A stretch of 64,000 nucleotides of DNA from Actinomycetota bacterium. GTDB taxonomy: Bacteria; Actinomycetota; Thermoleophilia; Solirubrobacterales; Solirubrobacteraceae. This document shows, in pieces, positions 35,695-44,027 of this stretch. Location of the stretch: contig JAFDWH010000001.1 in NCBI GenBank assembly GCA_018268595.1, positions 144,547 through 208,546 on the forward strand, written 5' to 3'. Within the stretch, counting starts at the first letter, position 1, and each line of letters begins with the position of its first letter. The position numbers and the translations under genes are program-made. The notes beneath the pieces are model-generated. The model had not been told where the DNA came from. It saw only the letters and a list, made by a program, of their open reading frames with translations, and did no database searches.

Positions 35695-36668
35695 GCAGCG
35701 TGGCCGGCACCGGCCTCGTCAGCCTGCTCGGCCTCGACCCGGCCGCCTACCGGCCGCACGCGCTGCACGCGACCGACCGCACCTACCTCGAGACGAACTG
35801 CTACACGGACATCCTCATCGAGTTCCTGCACGCGCGCGGGGACGAGCCGCTGGCGATGATGGGGTGCGTGCTGCGGGTCGACTTCGAGGGCGACCAGTGG
35901 ACCTTCTTCAAGCCGCTGCCGGAGGACGTCGAGCGGCTCTACGGCGTCGACGTCCACGAGATGCAGCCGTACCGGCCGCTGCCGGACCAGATCGCCGAGC
36001 AGATCGCGCGGGGGCGCACGCTCATCGTCGAGCTGGACTCGTTCTACATGCCCGACGTGGCGGCGACCTCCTACCGCACCGCGCACGTCAAGAGCAGCGT
36101 CGTGGCCGAGGCGATCGACCGCGACGGCGAGCGCTTCCGCTACTTCCACGGCCCCGGCTACTTCGAGCTGTCGGGCGAGGACTACCGCGAGATCTTCCGC
36201 CTCGGGCGCGAGTTCTCGCCCGACGTGCTGCCGCCCTACACCGAGATCGTGCGGCTCGACGCCGGCCCGCGCCTGCGCGGCGAGGAGCTGCGCGCCGCCG
36301 CGCGCGAGCTGCTCGCGCGCCACGTCGCGCGGCGGCCTGAGCCGAACCCGTTCCTGCGCTTCGGCGCGCAGCTCGCGGAGGACCTGCCGCGGCTCGCGCA
36401 GGGCGACGCGCAGGGCTTCCACGACTACGCGTTCGCGACCGTGCGGATGGTCGGCTCGGCGTTCGAGGTCGGCGCCTCGCACGTCGACTGGGTGCTCGGC
36501 GCCGAGGGCGCGGCGGCGTCGGACGCGATGACGCGGATCGTCGAGGGCTGCAAGCTGCTCGGCTTCAAGCTCGCGCGCCGCCGCCCCTTCGACGCCGAGC
36601 CGGCGGTCGCCGAGCTGGCCGCCGCCTGGGAGGACGCGTTCGCGGCGCTGGACGGTGCGCTTGGCTGA
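35691..36668 (+). CDS. DUF1839 family protein
   Basis: A 325-residue protein of the DUF1839 family, which I know from the neighbourhood of amino acid:[carrier protein] ligases. Conserved-looking segments are ETNCYTDILIEFLHARG (with a Cys), QWTFFKPLPEDVERLYG, ELDSFYMPDVAATSYRTAH and a C-terminal helical half. The N-terminal Cys followed by HVKSS and ELDSFYMPD could form a thiol-dependent transferase site, so transfer of the carrier-bound aminoacyl group to an acceptor is a reasonable guess. It overlaps the ligase by ATGA and the GH2 gene by 14 bases. Confidence 0.85.
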   Translation: MSSVAGTGLVSLLGLDPAAYRPHALHATDRTYLETNCYTDILIEFLHARGDEPLAMMGCVLRVDFEGDQWTFFKPLPEDVERLYGVDVHEMQPYRPLPDQIAEQIARGRTLIVELDSFYMPDVAATSYRTAHVKSSVVAEAIDRDGERFRYFHGPGYFELSGEDYREIFRLGREFSPDVLPPYTEIVRLDAGPRLRGEELRAAARELLARHVARRPEPNPFLRFGAQLAEDLPRLAQGDAQGFHDYAFATVRMVGSAFEVGASHVDWVLGAEGAAASDAMTRIVEGCKLLGFKLARRRPFDAEPAVAELAAAWEDAFAALDGALG

Positions 36669-39279
36669 GGCGGCCGCGCCGCCCGCCCGCGTGCGCGTGG
36701 ACGGGCATCTGCGGCAGCCGTTGGAGGAGGGCTGGGAGGCCGCCTCCTGCGCGCCCGACGCGCACGCCGATCCCGCCGCGGCCGGCGCGACGCTCGCGTG
36801 GCACCCGGCGCGGGTTCCGGGCACCGCCGCCGCCGTCCTGCGCGACGCCGGCGCGTGGCGCCCCGGCGAGCCGGCGCCCGACCTCGACGCGCACGACTGG
36901 TGGTTCCGCACGCGCTTCGACGCCGCGCCGGCCGCCGACGGCGAGCAGGTCGTGCTCGCGCTCGACGGGATCGCGACGGTGGCGGAGGTCTTCCTCAACG
37001 GCGAGCGCGTGCTGGAGAGCGAGTCGATGTTCACCGCCCACGCGCTCGACGTCGGCGGGCTGCTGCGCGCCGGCGCGCCGAACGAGCTGGCGATCCGCTG
37101 TCGCGCGCTCGCGCCGCTGCTGACGGTGCGGCGCAGACCACGCGCGCGCTGGCGCACGAAGCTGGTGGACGGCAACCTGCGCTGGTTCCGCACGATGCTG
37201 CTGGGCCGCGCGCCCGGCTTCGCCCCGGGGCCGGCCGCGGTCGGGCCGTGGCGGCCGGTGCGCCTGGAGCGGCGCCGCGCGCTCGCGGTCGAGGTGGGGG
37301 CGCTCGCCCCGTGGCTCGACGGCGACGTTGGCGTGCTGGCGCTGCGCGCGAGGCTGCGCGCGCTCGACGGCGTCGCGCTGGAGGCGGCCGAGCTGGAGCT
37401 GGCGGGGCCGTCCGGCGCGCACCGCGCGCAGCTCGCGCTCGCGCCGGCCGGCGCCGTCGGCACGGTCGAGCTGCACGGCGAGCTGCGCGTCGCGGACGTC
37501 GCGCGCTGGTGGCCGCACACGCACGGCGAGCCGGCGCTGCACGACGTGCGCGTGCACGTGACGCGCGCGGGCGGCGGCGCGCCGCTGACGGTCGCGCTCG
37601 GCCGCACCGGCTTCCGCACGCTCTCCCCCGGCCCGTCGCCTGACCACGACGTCGAGCGCGACGGGCTCTCGCTGCACGTCAACGGCGTGCCGCTGTTCGC
37701 GCGCGGCGCGATCTGGACGCCGGCCGACTTCGTCACGCTCGCGCCGGACGAGGCCACGCTGCGCCGCGCGCTCGAGCAGGTGTGCGACGCCGGCATGAAC
37801 GTCGTGCGGATCCCCGGCACCGGCGCGTACGAGTCGCCCGCCTTCCACGACCTCTGCGACGAGCTGGGGATCCTCGTGTGGCAGGACATGGCGTTCGCCA
37901 ACCTCGACTATCCGATCGCCGACGAGCGCTTCCGCGCGACGGTCGCGGCGGAGGTCGCGCAGGTGCTCGGCGAGGCCGGCGGACGCCCCAGCCTCGCGGT
38001 CGTGTGCGGCAACAGCGAGGTCGAGCAGCAGGTCGCGATGCTGGGGCTCGACCCCGCGCTCGGCCGCGGCGAGCTGTTCGGCGAGCTGCTGCCGGACGCG
38101 GTCGCCGCGGCGCCCGGCGTGGACGCGGTCTACGTGCCCTCCGCGCCGAGCGGCGGCGAGCTGCCGTTCCGCAACGACCGCGGCGTCGCCCACTACTTCG
38201 GCGTCGGCGGCTACCGCCGCCCGCTCGACGACGCGCGCCGCGCCGGCGTCCGCTTCGCGGCCGAGTGCCTCGCCTTCTCGAACGTCCCCGACGAGGCCGG
38301 CGTGACGGCGGCGCTGCCGCAGGCGCCCGCCGGCGTCGGTCACGACCCGCGCTGGAAGGCGGGGGTCCCGCGCGACGCCGCCACGAGCTGGGACTTCGAG
38401 GACGTGCGCGACCACTACCTGCACGAGCTGTTCGGCGTCGACCCGCTCGCGCTGCGCGCGGCCGACCCGGAGCGCTGGCTGGAGCTGGGGCGCGCCGTCA
38501 CCGGCGAGGCGATGGCGGAGGTCTTCGGCGAGTGGCGCCGCGCCGACTCGCCGTGCGCCGGCGGGATCGTGCTGTGGCTGCGCGACCTCGTGCCGGGCGC
38601 CGGCTGGGGGCTGGTCGACCACGCCGGGACGCCGAAGGCCGCCTACCACCACCTGCGTCGCGCGCTCGCGCCGGTCGCGGTGTGGACGACGGACGAGGGC
38701 CTCAACGGCATCCGCGTGCACGTCGCCAACGACCGCGCGGAGCCGCTGCGCGCGCAGCTGCGCGTCGCGCTCTACCGCGACGGCGAGCAGCGCGTCGCCG
38801 AGGCGAGCGCGACGCTCGAGCTGGGACCGCACGCGACCGCCGAGCGCGACGTCGAGGCGCTGCTCGGGCGCTTCGCCGACGCCTCCTACGCGTACCGCTT
38901 CGGGCCGCCGCCGCACGACGCGATCGTCGCGAGCCTCGAGCGGGACGACGGCGCGCCGCTCGCCCGGACGCTCCGGTTTCCGGCTGGAAGGCCGCTGACC
39001 GTCGAGCCACCGGAGCGGCTCGGGCTCGAAGCGCACGTCTCCGCACAGGACGCCGACGCGCCGACGGTCGTTGTGCGCAGCACGCGAGTCGCGTACGGTG
39101 TCCGCGTGCATGCAGGCGGGTTCGACGCAGAGGACGATGCGTTCACGCTGGAGCCTGGGATCGCGCACAGCGTGCGGCTGCGTCCGCGCGCGCCGGGGGC
39201 GACCTTCGCGGGGGCGGCGTTGAGCGCGCTCAACGCGCGCGGCCTGGTGCGCGTCGAGACGGCGCCGGAGGAGCGCTGA
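36655..39279 (+). CDS. glycoside hydrolase family 2-like protein (beta-mannosidase-like)
   Basis: An 874-residue protein with the GH2 layout: N-terminal sugar-binding jelly roll (DWWFRTRFDAAP, GIATVAEVFLNGERVLESES), an immunoglobulin-like domain, and the TIM barrel from about residue 340 (LFARGAIWTPADF, NVVRIPGTGAYES, LGILVWQDMAFANLDYP). The acid/base Glu lies in VVCGNSEVEQQ and the likely nucleophile Glu in FAAECLAFSNVP. There is no signal peptide, so it acts in the cytoplasm. GNSE instead of GNE and AEC for SEF are departures from classical beta-mannosidases. GTG at 36655 or TTG at 36661 may be the start. Confidence 0.85.
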   Translation: MRLAEAAAPPARVRVDGHLRQPLEEGWEAASCAPDAHADPAAAGATLAWHPARVPGTAAAVLRDAGAWRPGEPAPDLDAHDWWFRTRFDAAPAADGEQVVLALDGIATVAEVFLNGERVLESESMFTAHALDVGGLLRAGAPNELAIRCRALAPLLTVRRRPRARWRTKLVDGNLRWFRTMLLGRAPGFAPGPAAVGPWRPVRLERRRALAVEVGALAPWLDGDVGVLALRARLRALDGVALEAAELELAGPSGAHRAQLALAPAGAVGTVELHGELRVADVARWWPHTHGEPALHDVRVHVTRAGGGAPLTVALGRTGFRTLSPGPSPDHDVERDGLSLHVNGVPLFARGAIWTPADFVTLAPDEATLRRALEQVCDAGMNVVRIPGTGAYESPAFHDLCDELGILVWQDMAFANLDYPIADERFRATVAAEVAQVLGEAGGRPSLAVVCGNSEVEQQVAMLGLDPALGRGELFGELLPDAVAAAPGVDAVYVPSAPSGGELPFRNDRGVAHYFGVGGYRRPLDDARRAGVRFAAECLAFSNVPDEAGVTAALPQAPAGVGHDPRWKAGVPRDAATSWDFEDVRDHYLHELFGVDPLALRAADPERWLELGRAVTGEAMAEVFGEWRRADSPCAGGIVLWLRDLVPGAGWGLVDHAGTPKAAYHHLRRALAPVAVWTTDEGLNGIRVHVANDRAEPLRAQLRVALYRDGEQRVAEASATLELGPHATAERDVEALLGRFADASYAYRFGPPPHDAIVASLERDDGAPLARTLRFPAGRPLTVEPPERLGLEAHVSAQDADAPTVVVRSTRVAYGVRVHAGGFDAEDDAFTLEPGIAHSVRLRPRAPGATFAGAALSALNARGLVRVETAPEER

Positions 39280-39280
39280 G

Positions 39281-40090
39281 GTGAGCGCCCCGGCCGAGCC
39301 CGGCGCGAGCGACGGCACCACGGCGCAGGCGCTCGTCGGCGAGGAGCTGTGGGCGCACGGCGACAACGTCGCCGAGTACGCGAACCGCGAGCTGCGGCCG
39401 GTCGAGGTGCTGCTGCTCGTGCGCTACCGCGACGTGCTGTCCGGTCGCGTGCTCGAGCTCGGCTGCGGCGGCGGACGCCTGACCGGCTACCTCGCCGAGA
39501 TCGGGACGGTCGAGGCGATCGACGTCTCGCCGGCGATGGTCGAGTACACGAACCGCCGCTATCCGCGCACGCGCTGCCGGCAGGGCGACATGCGCGACCT
39601 GTCGGCGTGGGAGAGCGGCTCGCTGGACGCGATCGTCGCCGGAGCGAACGTGCTCGACGTGCTCGACCACGCGGGCCGTCACGCAGTCCTCGACGAGCTG
39701 CGCCGGCTGCTGGCGCCCGACGGCCTGCTGATCTTCTCCGCGCACAACGCCGGCTCCAAGGACTCGATCCCCTCGCCCTTCGGCGTCGTCAAGTCGCGCA
39801 ATCCGGCGCGGATGGCGCGCAACGTCGTCCTGCTGCCGCGTCGCGTCGGCAACCGCCGGCGCCTGCGCCGCTTCGAGCAGGTCGAGGGCGACCACGCGAT
39901 CCTCAACGACGAGGCGCACGACTTCTCGATCCTGCACTACTACATCGAGCGCGACGCCCAGGCTGCCCAGCTCGCCGAGCATGGGCTGAAGCTGGTCGAG
40001 TGCCTCGACCTCGACGGCGCCGTCGTCGCGCCCGGCGAGCACGCACCGCACACGCACGAGCTGCATTACGTGGCGCGGCACGGACCGTAG
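39281..40090 (+). CDS. class I SAM-dependent methyltransferase
   Basis: A 269-residue methyltransferase with SAM motif I VLELGCGGGRLTGYLAEIG near residue 57, the acidic VEAIDVSPAMVEYT strand, and LRRLLAPDGLLIFSAHN (post-motif III). The tail contains an acceptor domain with HYYIERDAQAAQLAEHG. It starts at GTG one base after the GH2 stop, so it belongs to the same operon. The substrate is unknown; a small molecule or sugar is more likely than protein or rRNA given the context. Confidence 0.9.
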   Translation: MSAPAEPGASDGTTAQALVGEELWAHGDNVAEYANRELRPVEVLLLVRYRDVLSGRVLELGCGGGRLTGYLAEIGTVEAIDVSPAMVEYTNRRYPRTRCRQGDMRDLSAWESGSLDAIVAGANVLDVLDHAGRHAVLDELRRLLAPDGLLIFSAHNAGSKDSIPSPFGVVKSRNPARMARNVVLLPRRVGNRRRLRRFEQVEGDHAILNDEAHDFSILHYYIERDAQAAQLAEHGLKLVECLDLDGAVVAPGEHAPHTHELHYVARHGP

Positions 40091-40138
40091 GGGACAGCGG
40101 TCCCGCAGAGAGAGCGACAGGGAAGGGACACACGGAAG

Positions 40139-41962
40139 ATGACGAAGGTTGCAGGGGCCCGCGCCCAGTACCTCGGGGGGACGCCGGGCGATCGCAGCTT
40201 CGCGCTGCTGCACGAGCCGGACGCGGCGGCGCCCGCGCGCGACGTGGCGGTGTTGCTGTGCTCGCCGTTCGGCAACGACGACCTGTGCACGTACCGGGTG
40301 CGGCGGGAGTGGGCGCAGCAGCTCGCGGCCGCCGGCTTCGCGACGCTGCGCGTCGACCTGCCGGGCTGCGGCGACGGCGAGGGCGGTCCGCGCGACCCCG
40401 GCCGCGCGGCGGCCTGGACGCAGGCGCTCGACGGCGCGGCGCGCTGGCTGCGCGCGCAGACCGGCTGCGCGCGCGTCGCCGCGCTCGGCATCGGCCTCGG
40501 GGGCCTGCTCGCATGCGAGGCCGCGAGCGCCGGGGCGCCGATCGACGACCTCGTGCTGTGGGCCGTGCCGGCGCGCGGCCGCACGTTCGTGCGCGAGCTG
40601 CGCGCGCTCGCGCGGCTCGAGGCGGCCAACGACACGGCGGCGGCGGCGCAGTCGGACGACGGCGCGCTGGCGAGCGCCGGCTACGTGCTGTCGGCCGAGA
40701 CGCTCGCCGCGCTCGAGGCGCTCGACCTCGCGCAGCGAACGCTGCCGGACGGCACCGCCCGCCGCGCGCTGCTGCTGGAGCGCGACGGGCTCGCGCCCGA
40801 CCCGCGCCTGCGCACGATGCTCGACGAGGCCGGCGTCGCGGTGACGGTCGCCCCCGGCCCCGGCTACGGCACGATGGTCGCCGAGCCGCACCGCGCGCTG
40901 GCGCCGCGCGAGGTGTTCGAGACGGTCGCCGCGTGGCTCGCCGAGCCGGCCCCGGCGTCCGCGCCGCACACGGACGCGGACGCGGCCGCTCCCCCGCCGG
41001 CCGAGGAGGCGCTGGAGCTGGTCGTCGACGGGACGCCCGTCCGCGAGACGCCGTTCGCGATCGCGCGGCCGTCGGGCGAGCTGTTCGCGCTGCTGAGCGA
41101 GCCGGCGGAGGGGGAGCGCGCGCCGCTCACGCTGCTGCTGCTGAACGCCGGCGCCCAGCGCCACATCGGACCGAACCGCATGTGGGTCGAGATCGCCCGC
41201 CGCTGGGCCGCGCGCGGCGTGCCGGTCGTGCGCGTCGACCTGCCCGGCATCGGCGACGCGCAGGGCGAGGACGACGCGTGGGGCGACGACGAGGGCTTCT
41301 ACGTCGAACGCTTCACCGACGACACGCTCGCAGTGCTCGACGCGCTCCAGGCGCGCGGGCTGCCGCCGCGCTTCGTGCTCGGCGGCCTCTGCTCCGGGGC
41401 GTACTGGTCCTTCCACGCCGCGCTGCGCGACGAGCGCGTCGCGAGCGCGCTGATGCTGAACTCGCGCGCGCTGTTCTGGGACCACGGGCTCGACGCGCGG
41501 CGCGAGGCGCGCAACGTCAGCAAGGTCGTCAACCCCGTCACGTGGCTGAAGCTGCTGCGCGGCCGCATCACGCGCGAGCGTGCGCGGCTCGTGCTGCGCT
41601 CGGCGCTCGACGCGCTGCTCGGCCTGCCGGCGCGGCTCGCCGCGCATCGCCGCAGGCGCGTCGCCGGCGACGAGCTGGCGCACGCGCTCGACGTGCTGGA
41701 GGCGCGGGCGACGGCGCTCGTCGCCGTCTTCACGGCCTCCGAGCCGCTGCTCGACGAGCTGGAGCGCAGCGGCAAGCTCGCGCGCATGCGCGAGCGGACG
41801 CACGTGTGGGTGGAGGCGATCCCCGGTCCGCTCAGCTCGCACACGCTCGAGCCGCTGCCGTTGCAGGGGGCCGTCCACGGGATCGTCGACGACGCGCTCG
41901 AGCGGGAGCTGGCGCGCGCAGGCGGACCGGCGGACGCGCGCGCGCAGGAGGCGCTGCGATGA
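40139..41962 (+). CDS. tandem alpha/beta hydrolase, exosortase-associated-hydrolase-like
   Basis: A 607-residue protein with two alpha/beta hydrolase domains, about residues 1-275 and 300-600, joined by an Ala/Pro-rich linker. Domain 1 (LLCSPFGNDDLCTYRVRREW, RVDLPGCGDGEG) has GIGLGG at the nucleophile elbow, so the Ser is missing. Domain 2 (RVDLPGIGDAQGEDD) has GLCSGA, placing a Cys at the nucleophile position, as in hydrolases 1/2 of exosortase A loci. It probably cleaves or transfers acyl or aminoacyl esters on a glycan. It overlaps the deacetylase gene as ATGA. Confidence 0.8.
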   Translation: MTKVAGARAQYLGGTPGDRSFALLHEPDAAAPARDVAVLLCSPFGNDDLCTYRVRREWAQQLAAAGFATLRVDLPGCGDGEGGPRDPGRAAAWTQALDGAARWLRAQTGCARVAALGIGLGGLLACEAASAGAPIDDLVLWAVPARGRTFVRELRALARLEAANDTAAAAQSDDGALASAGYVLSAETLAALEALDLAQRTLPDGTARRALLLERDGLAPDPRLRTMLDEAGVAVTVAPGPGYGTMVAEPHRALAPREVFETVAAWLAEPAPASAPHTDADAAAPPPAEEALELVVDGTPVRETPFAIARPSGELFALLSEPAEGERAPLTLLLLNAGAQRHIGPNRMWVEIARRWAARGVPVVRVDLPGIGDAQGEDDAWGDDEGFYVERFTDDTLAVLDALQARGLPPRFVLGGLCSGAYWSFHAALRDERVASALMLNSRALFWDHGLDARREARNVSKVVNPVTWLKLLRGRITRERARLVLRSALDALLGLPARLAAHRRRRVAGDELAHALDVLEARATALVAVFTASEPLLDELERSGKLARMRERTHVWVEAIPGPLSSHTLEPLPLQGAVHGIVDDALERELARAGGPADARAQEALR

Positions 41963-42969
41963 GCCGCCGCGACCGGGCCGCCGGGCTGCTGGCGGCGCCC
42001 GTCGCGCGCTACGTGGTGCGGCGCCTGCCGCGCTGGCGCGGGGTGCTCGTGCTCAACTACCACCGCGTCGGCGACCTGTCCGCGTCGCAGTGGGACCGCG
42101 ACCTGTGGAGCGCGACCGGCGAGGCGCTCGACGCGCAGCTCGCCGTTCTGGCGCGCGAGGCGGAGGTGATCGGACCGGACGACGTCGCGGCGGCGCAACG
42201 CGAGCGACGCGCCGGGCGACGCGTGTTGCTGACGTTCGACGACGGCTACCGCGACAACTACGAGATCGCCTACCCGCTGCTGCGGCGCCACGGCGTGACG
42301 GCGACCTTCTTCCCGGTGTCGGGGTACCTCGACGACCCCTGCGTCCCGTGGTGGGACGAGGTCTCGTGGATGGTCCGCAACGCGAGCGCGCGCGAGTTGC
42401 CCCCGAGCGAGTGGATGCCGGAGGCGCTCGCGCTCGGCGACGACGGCGCGCGCGACGCCGCGATCAAGCGTCTGCTGACGCGCTACAAGCAGTTGGAGAG
42501 CCCCGCGACGGAGCGCTTCCTGGAGGCGCTTGCGGACGCGACCGGCAGTGGCCGCTGCCCGGCCGAGCTGGCCTCCGAGCAGTGGATGACATGGGAGATG
42601 GCGCGCGAGATGCGCGACGGCGGGATGGCGTTCGGCGGTCACACGGTCACGCATCCGGTGCTCTCGAAGGTCACCGCCGAGCGCCGCGCCGAGGAGGTCG
42701 GCGGCTGCGCGCGACGCCATCGCGAGGAGCTGGGCGCGCCGATGCGCTGGTTCGCGTATCCCGTCGGCTCGCGCGAGATCGTCACCGCGCCGGTCAAGCG
42801 CTCGGTCGGCGACGCGGGCGTCGAGCTGGCCTTCAGCTTCTACGGCGGGTGGGGCGGCTTCGCCGGCTGGGATCCGCTCGACGTGCCGCGTGTGCACGTC
42901 GGCCCGAGTTACAGCGTGGAGCTGCTGCGCGCAGCGCTCGCCTTCCCGCGCGCGTTCGGTCGCTGGTGA
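41959..42969 (+). CDS. polysaccharide deacetylase (CE4/NodB family)
   Basis: A 336-residue NodB-homology protein: VLVLNYHRVGD, the metal and catalytic Asp pair in LLTFDDGYRDN, FFPVSGYLDD, and the metal His motif GGHTVTHPVLSK, with RWFAYPVGS near the end. It removes acetyl groups from N-acetylated sugars in surface glycans. No signal peptide is clear, although a hydrophobic LLAAPVARYVVRRL stretch is near the start. It is the last gene of the 33.3-43.0 kb cluster and a second CE4 gene lies at 51028. Confidence 0.9.
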   Translation: MSRRDRAAGLLAAPVARYVVRRLPRWRGVLVLNYHRVGDLSASQWDRDLWSATGEALDAQLAVLAREAEVIGPDDVAAAQRERRAGRRVLLTFDDGYRDNYEIAYPLLRRHGVTATFFPVSGYLDDPCVPWWDEVSWMVRNASARELPPSEWMPEALALGDDGARDAAIKRLLTRYKQLESPATERFLEALADATGSGRCPAELASEQWMTWEMAREMRDGGMAFGGHTVTHPVLSKVTAERRAEEVGGCARRHREELGAPMRWFAYPVGSREIVTAPVKRSVGDAGVELAFSFYGGWGGFAGWDPLDVPRVHVGPSYSVELLRAALAFPRAFGRW

Positions 42970-43168
42970 AGCTACGCCAGGAAGCCTTCTCAGTCGGCCG
43001 CAGATGACGTACGATGGGTTGACCCGAGAACTGGATGTTCGACGCATGCGGGTTTGCATGGATAGTCTTGGACGTGTGGGGTGCGGTGCAGCGGCGCCGT
43101 ACGCAAGGCAGGCGGGGCAGGAAGCGCGGACGCAGGCGTCCTCGGAGGTCCGACGACGCCGGATGCGT

Positions 43169-43196
43169 TCAAGGACTGCGTGAGTTCTGCCGATCT
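43169..43196 (+). promoter_or_regulatory. sigma-28/WhiG-like promoter before the degenerate GGDEF gene
   Basis: TCAAG (43169-43173), 15 bases, GCCGATCT (43189-43196). The pattern fits the motility/sporulation sigma family (FliA, SigD, WhiG; TAAA-N14-16-GCCGATAT). The same pattern occurs before both lyase-like genes at 51850 and 53024. Transcription would start inside the palindrome at 43202-43221. Confidence 0.5.
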
Positions 43197-43201
43197 CTCA
43201 C

Positions 43202-43221
43202 GCGACGACACGTGTCGTCGC
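43202..43221. promoter_or_regulatory. perfect 20-bp palindrome, putative operator
   Basis: GCGACGACAC and its exact complement GTGTCGTCGC abut without spacer, 22 bases upstream of the ATG at 43244 and over the predicted start site of the sigma-28-like promoter. A dimeric repressor site is the simplest reading. Confidence 0.5.
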
Positions 43222-43243
43222 AGATGACAGCTCGAAGCGAACG

Positions 43244-44023
43244 ATGATCAACGGGATGGAATCCAACGGCCACGACCCCCATGCGACGGGCACGACGCGG
43301 GGCATCGAGGACGCCTCGGCGCGCTCGTTGCACCTGATCGGCCTGTGGGCGATCGGGGCGCTGCTCACACTTGGCGCGGCGACGCTCGCGTCGCCGTGGC
43401 TGGCGATTGTCGTCGCCGCCGCCGGCGCCGGCGTGATCGCGATGCGCCTGCGCCGTCCGCTCGTCGTCGTGCCGGCCGCGCTCGCGCTCGTGCCCGCCGT
43501 GCTCGGCGGCGCTGCGGTCGGCGTGCTGTGGCTCGCCGCCGCCGCGCTGCTCGCGTTCGCGTCCGCGCAGTCGCGCCGCGTCGTGCGCGTCGAGATGAAC
43601 GAGCTGCAGCGGCACCTGAGCTGGACCCGCCGCCGCGGCGAGCAGGCGAGCGTGCTGCTCGTGCAGCTGCCCGCCGCGGCGATCGACGACAGCGAGCGCG
43701 CGCTCGTCGCAAGCTTCCGCATCACCGACTCGGTCGCGCTGCACCGCCGCTCCGGCGGCTACGAGCTGGAAGCCGTGCTCGATCACGAAGGCCTCGACCG
43801 ACTGGCGCTCGAGCGGCGCATCCGCGAGACGGCCGGCAGCTCGGTCGCCGTCGGCTGGGCGACCTTCCCCGAGGACGGTGTCGCGCTCAGCGTGCTGCTC
43901 GAGGCGGCGCGCGAGCGGCTCAGCCACACGCCGATCCCCGCGGATGTCGTGCGCCTCCCGCAGCGCGCGCAGACGCCGCGTCCCACCACCGCCCCGGACA
44001 GGGCCGCCGCCAAGGGAGTGTGA
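43244..44023 (+). CDS. membrane protein with degenerate GGDEF domain
   Basis: A 259-residue protein. Three to four hydrophobic helices (about residues 30-110) are followed by a domain that lines up with diguanylate cyclases: ELQRHLSWTRRRGEQASVLL, TDSVALHRRSGGYELEAVLD and SSVAVGWATFPEDGVALSVL. The active-site GGDEF is replaced by GGYEL, losing the metal-binding Asp, so c-di-GMP synthesis is unlikely. It could be a sensor or partner protein. The epimerase gene follows after 4 bases. It has a sigma-28-like promoter and an operator-like palindrome upstream. Confidence 0.75.
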   Translation: MINGMESNGHDPHATGTTRGIEDASARSLHLIGLWAIGALLTLGAATLASPWLAIVVAAAGAGVIAMRLRRPLVVVPAALALVPAVLGGAAVGVLWLAAAALLAFASAQSRRVVRVEMNELQRHLSWTRRRGEQASVLLVQLPAAAIDDSERALVASFRITDSVALHRRSGGYELEAVLDHEGLDRLALERRIRETAGSSVAVGWATFPEDGVALSVLLEAARERLSHTPIPADVVRLPQRAQTPRPTTAPDRAAAKGV

Positions 44024-44027
44024 AGCG

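Larger units (their letters stand above)
42970..43243 (+). promoter_or_regulatory. long control region of the degenerate GGDEF gene
   Basis: A 274-base gene-free stretch. A housekeeping-like promoter TTCGAC (43038-43043), 17-base spacer, GATAGT (43061-43066) would give a 170-base leader. Nearer the gene lie a sigma-28-like promoter (43169-43196) and a 20-bp palindrome (43202-43221). No terminator for the upstream deacetylase gene is obvious, so some read-through is possible. Confidence 0.5.

Noticed and set aside
36565..39366. 933-codon minus-strand frame opposite the GH2 gene
   Set aside because: Composition is that of a shadow frame (Arg, Ala, Val, Asp-His runs), with no recognisable domain; the plus strand has a coherent GH2 protein.
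39230..41878. 882-codon minus-strand frame
   Set aside because: It is antisense to the methyltransferase and the tandem hydrolase; low-complexity, no motif.
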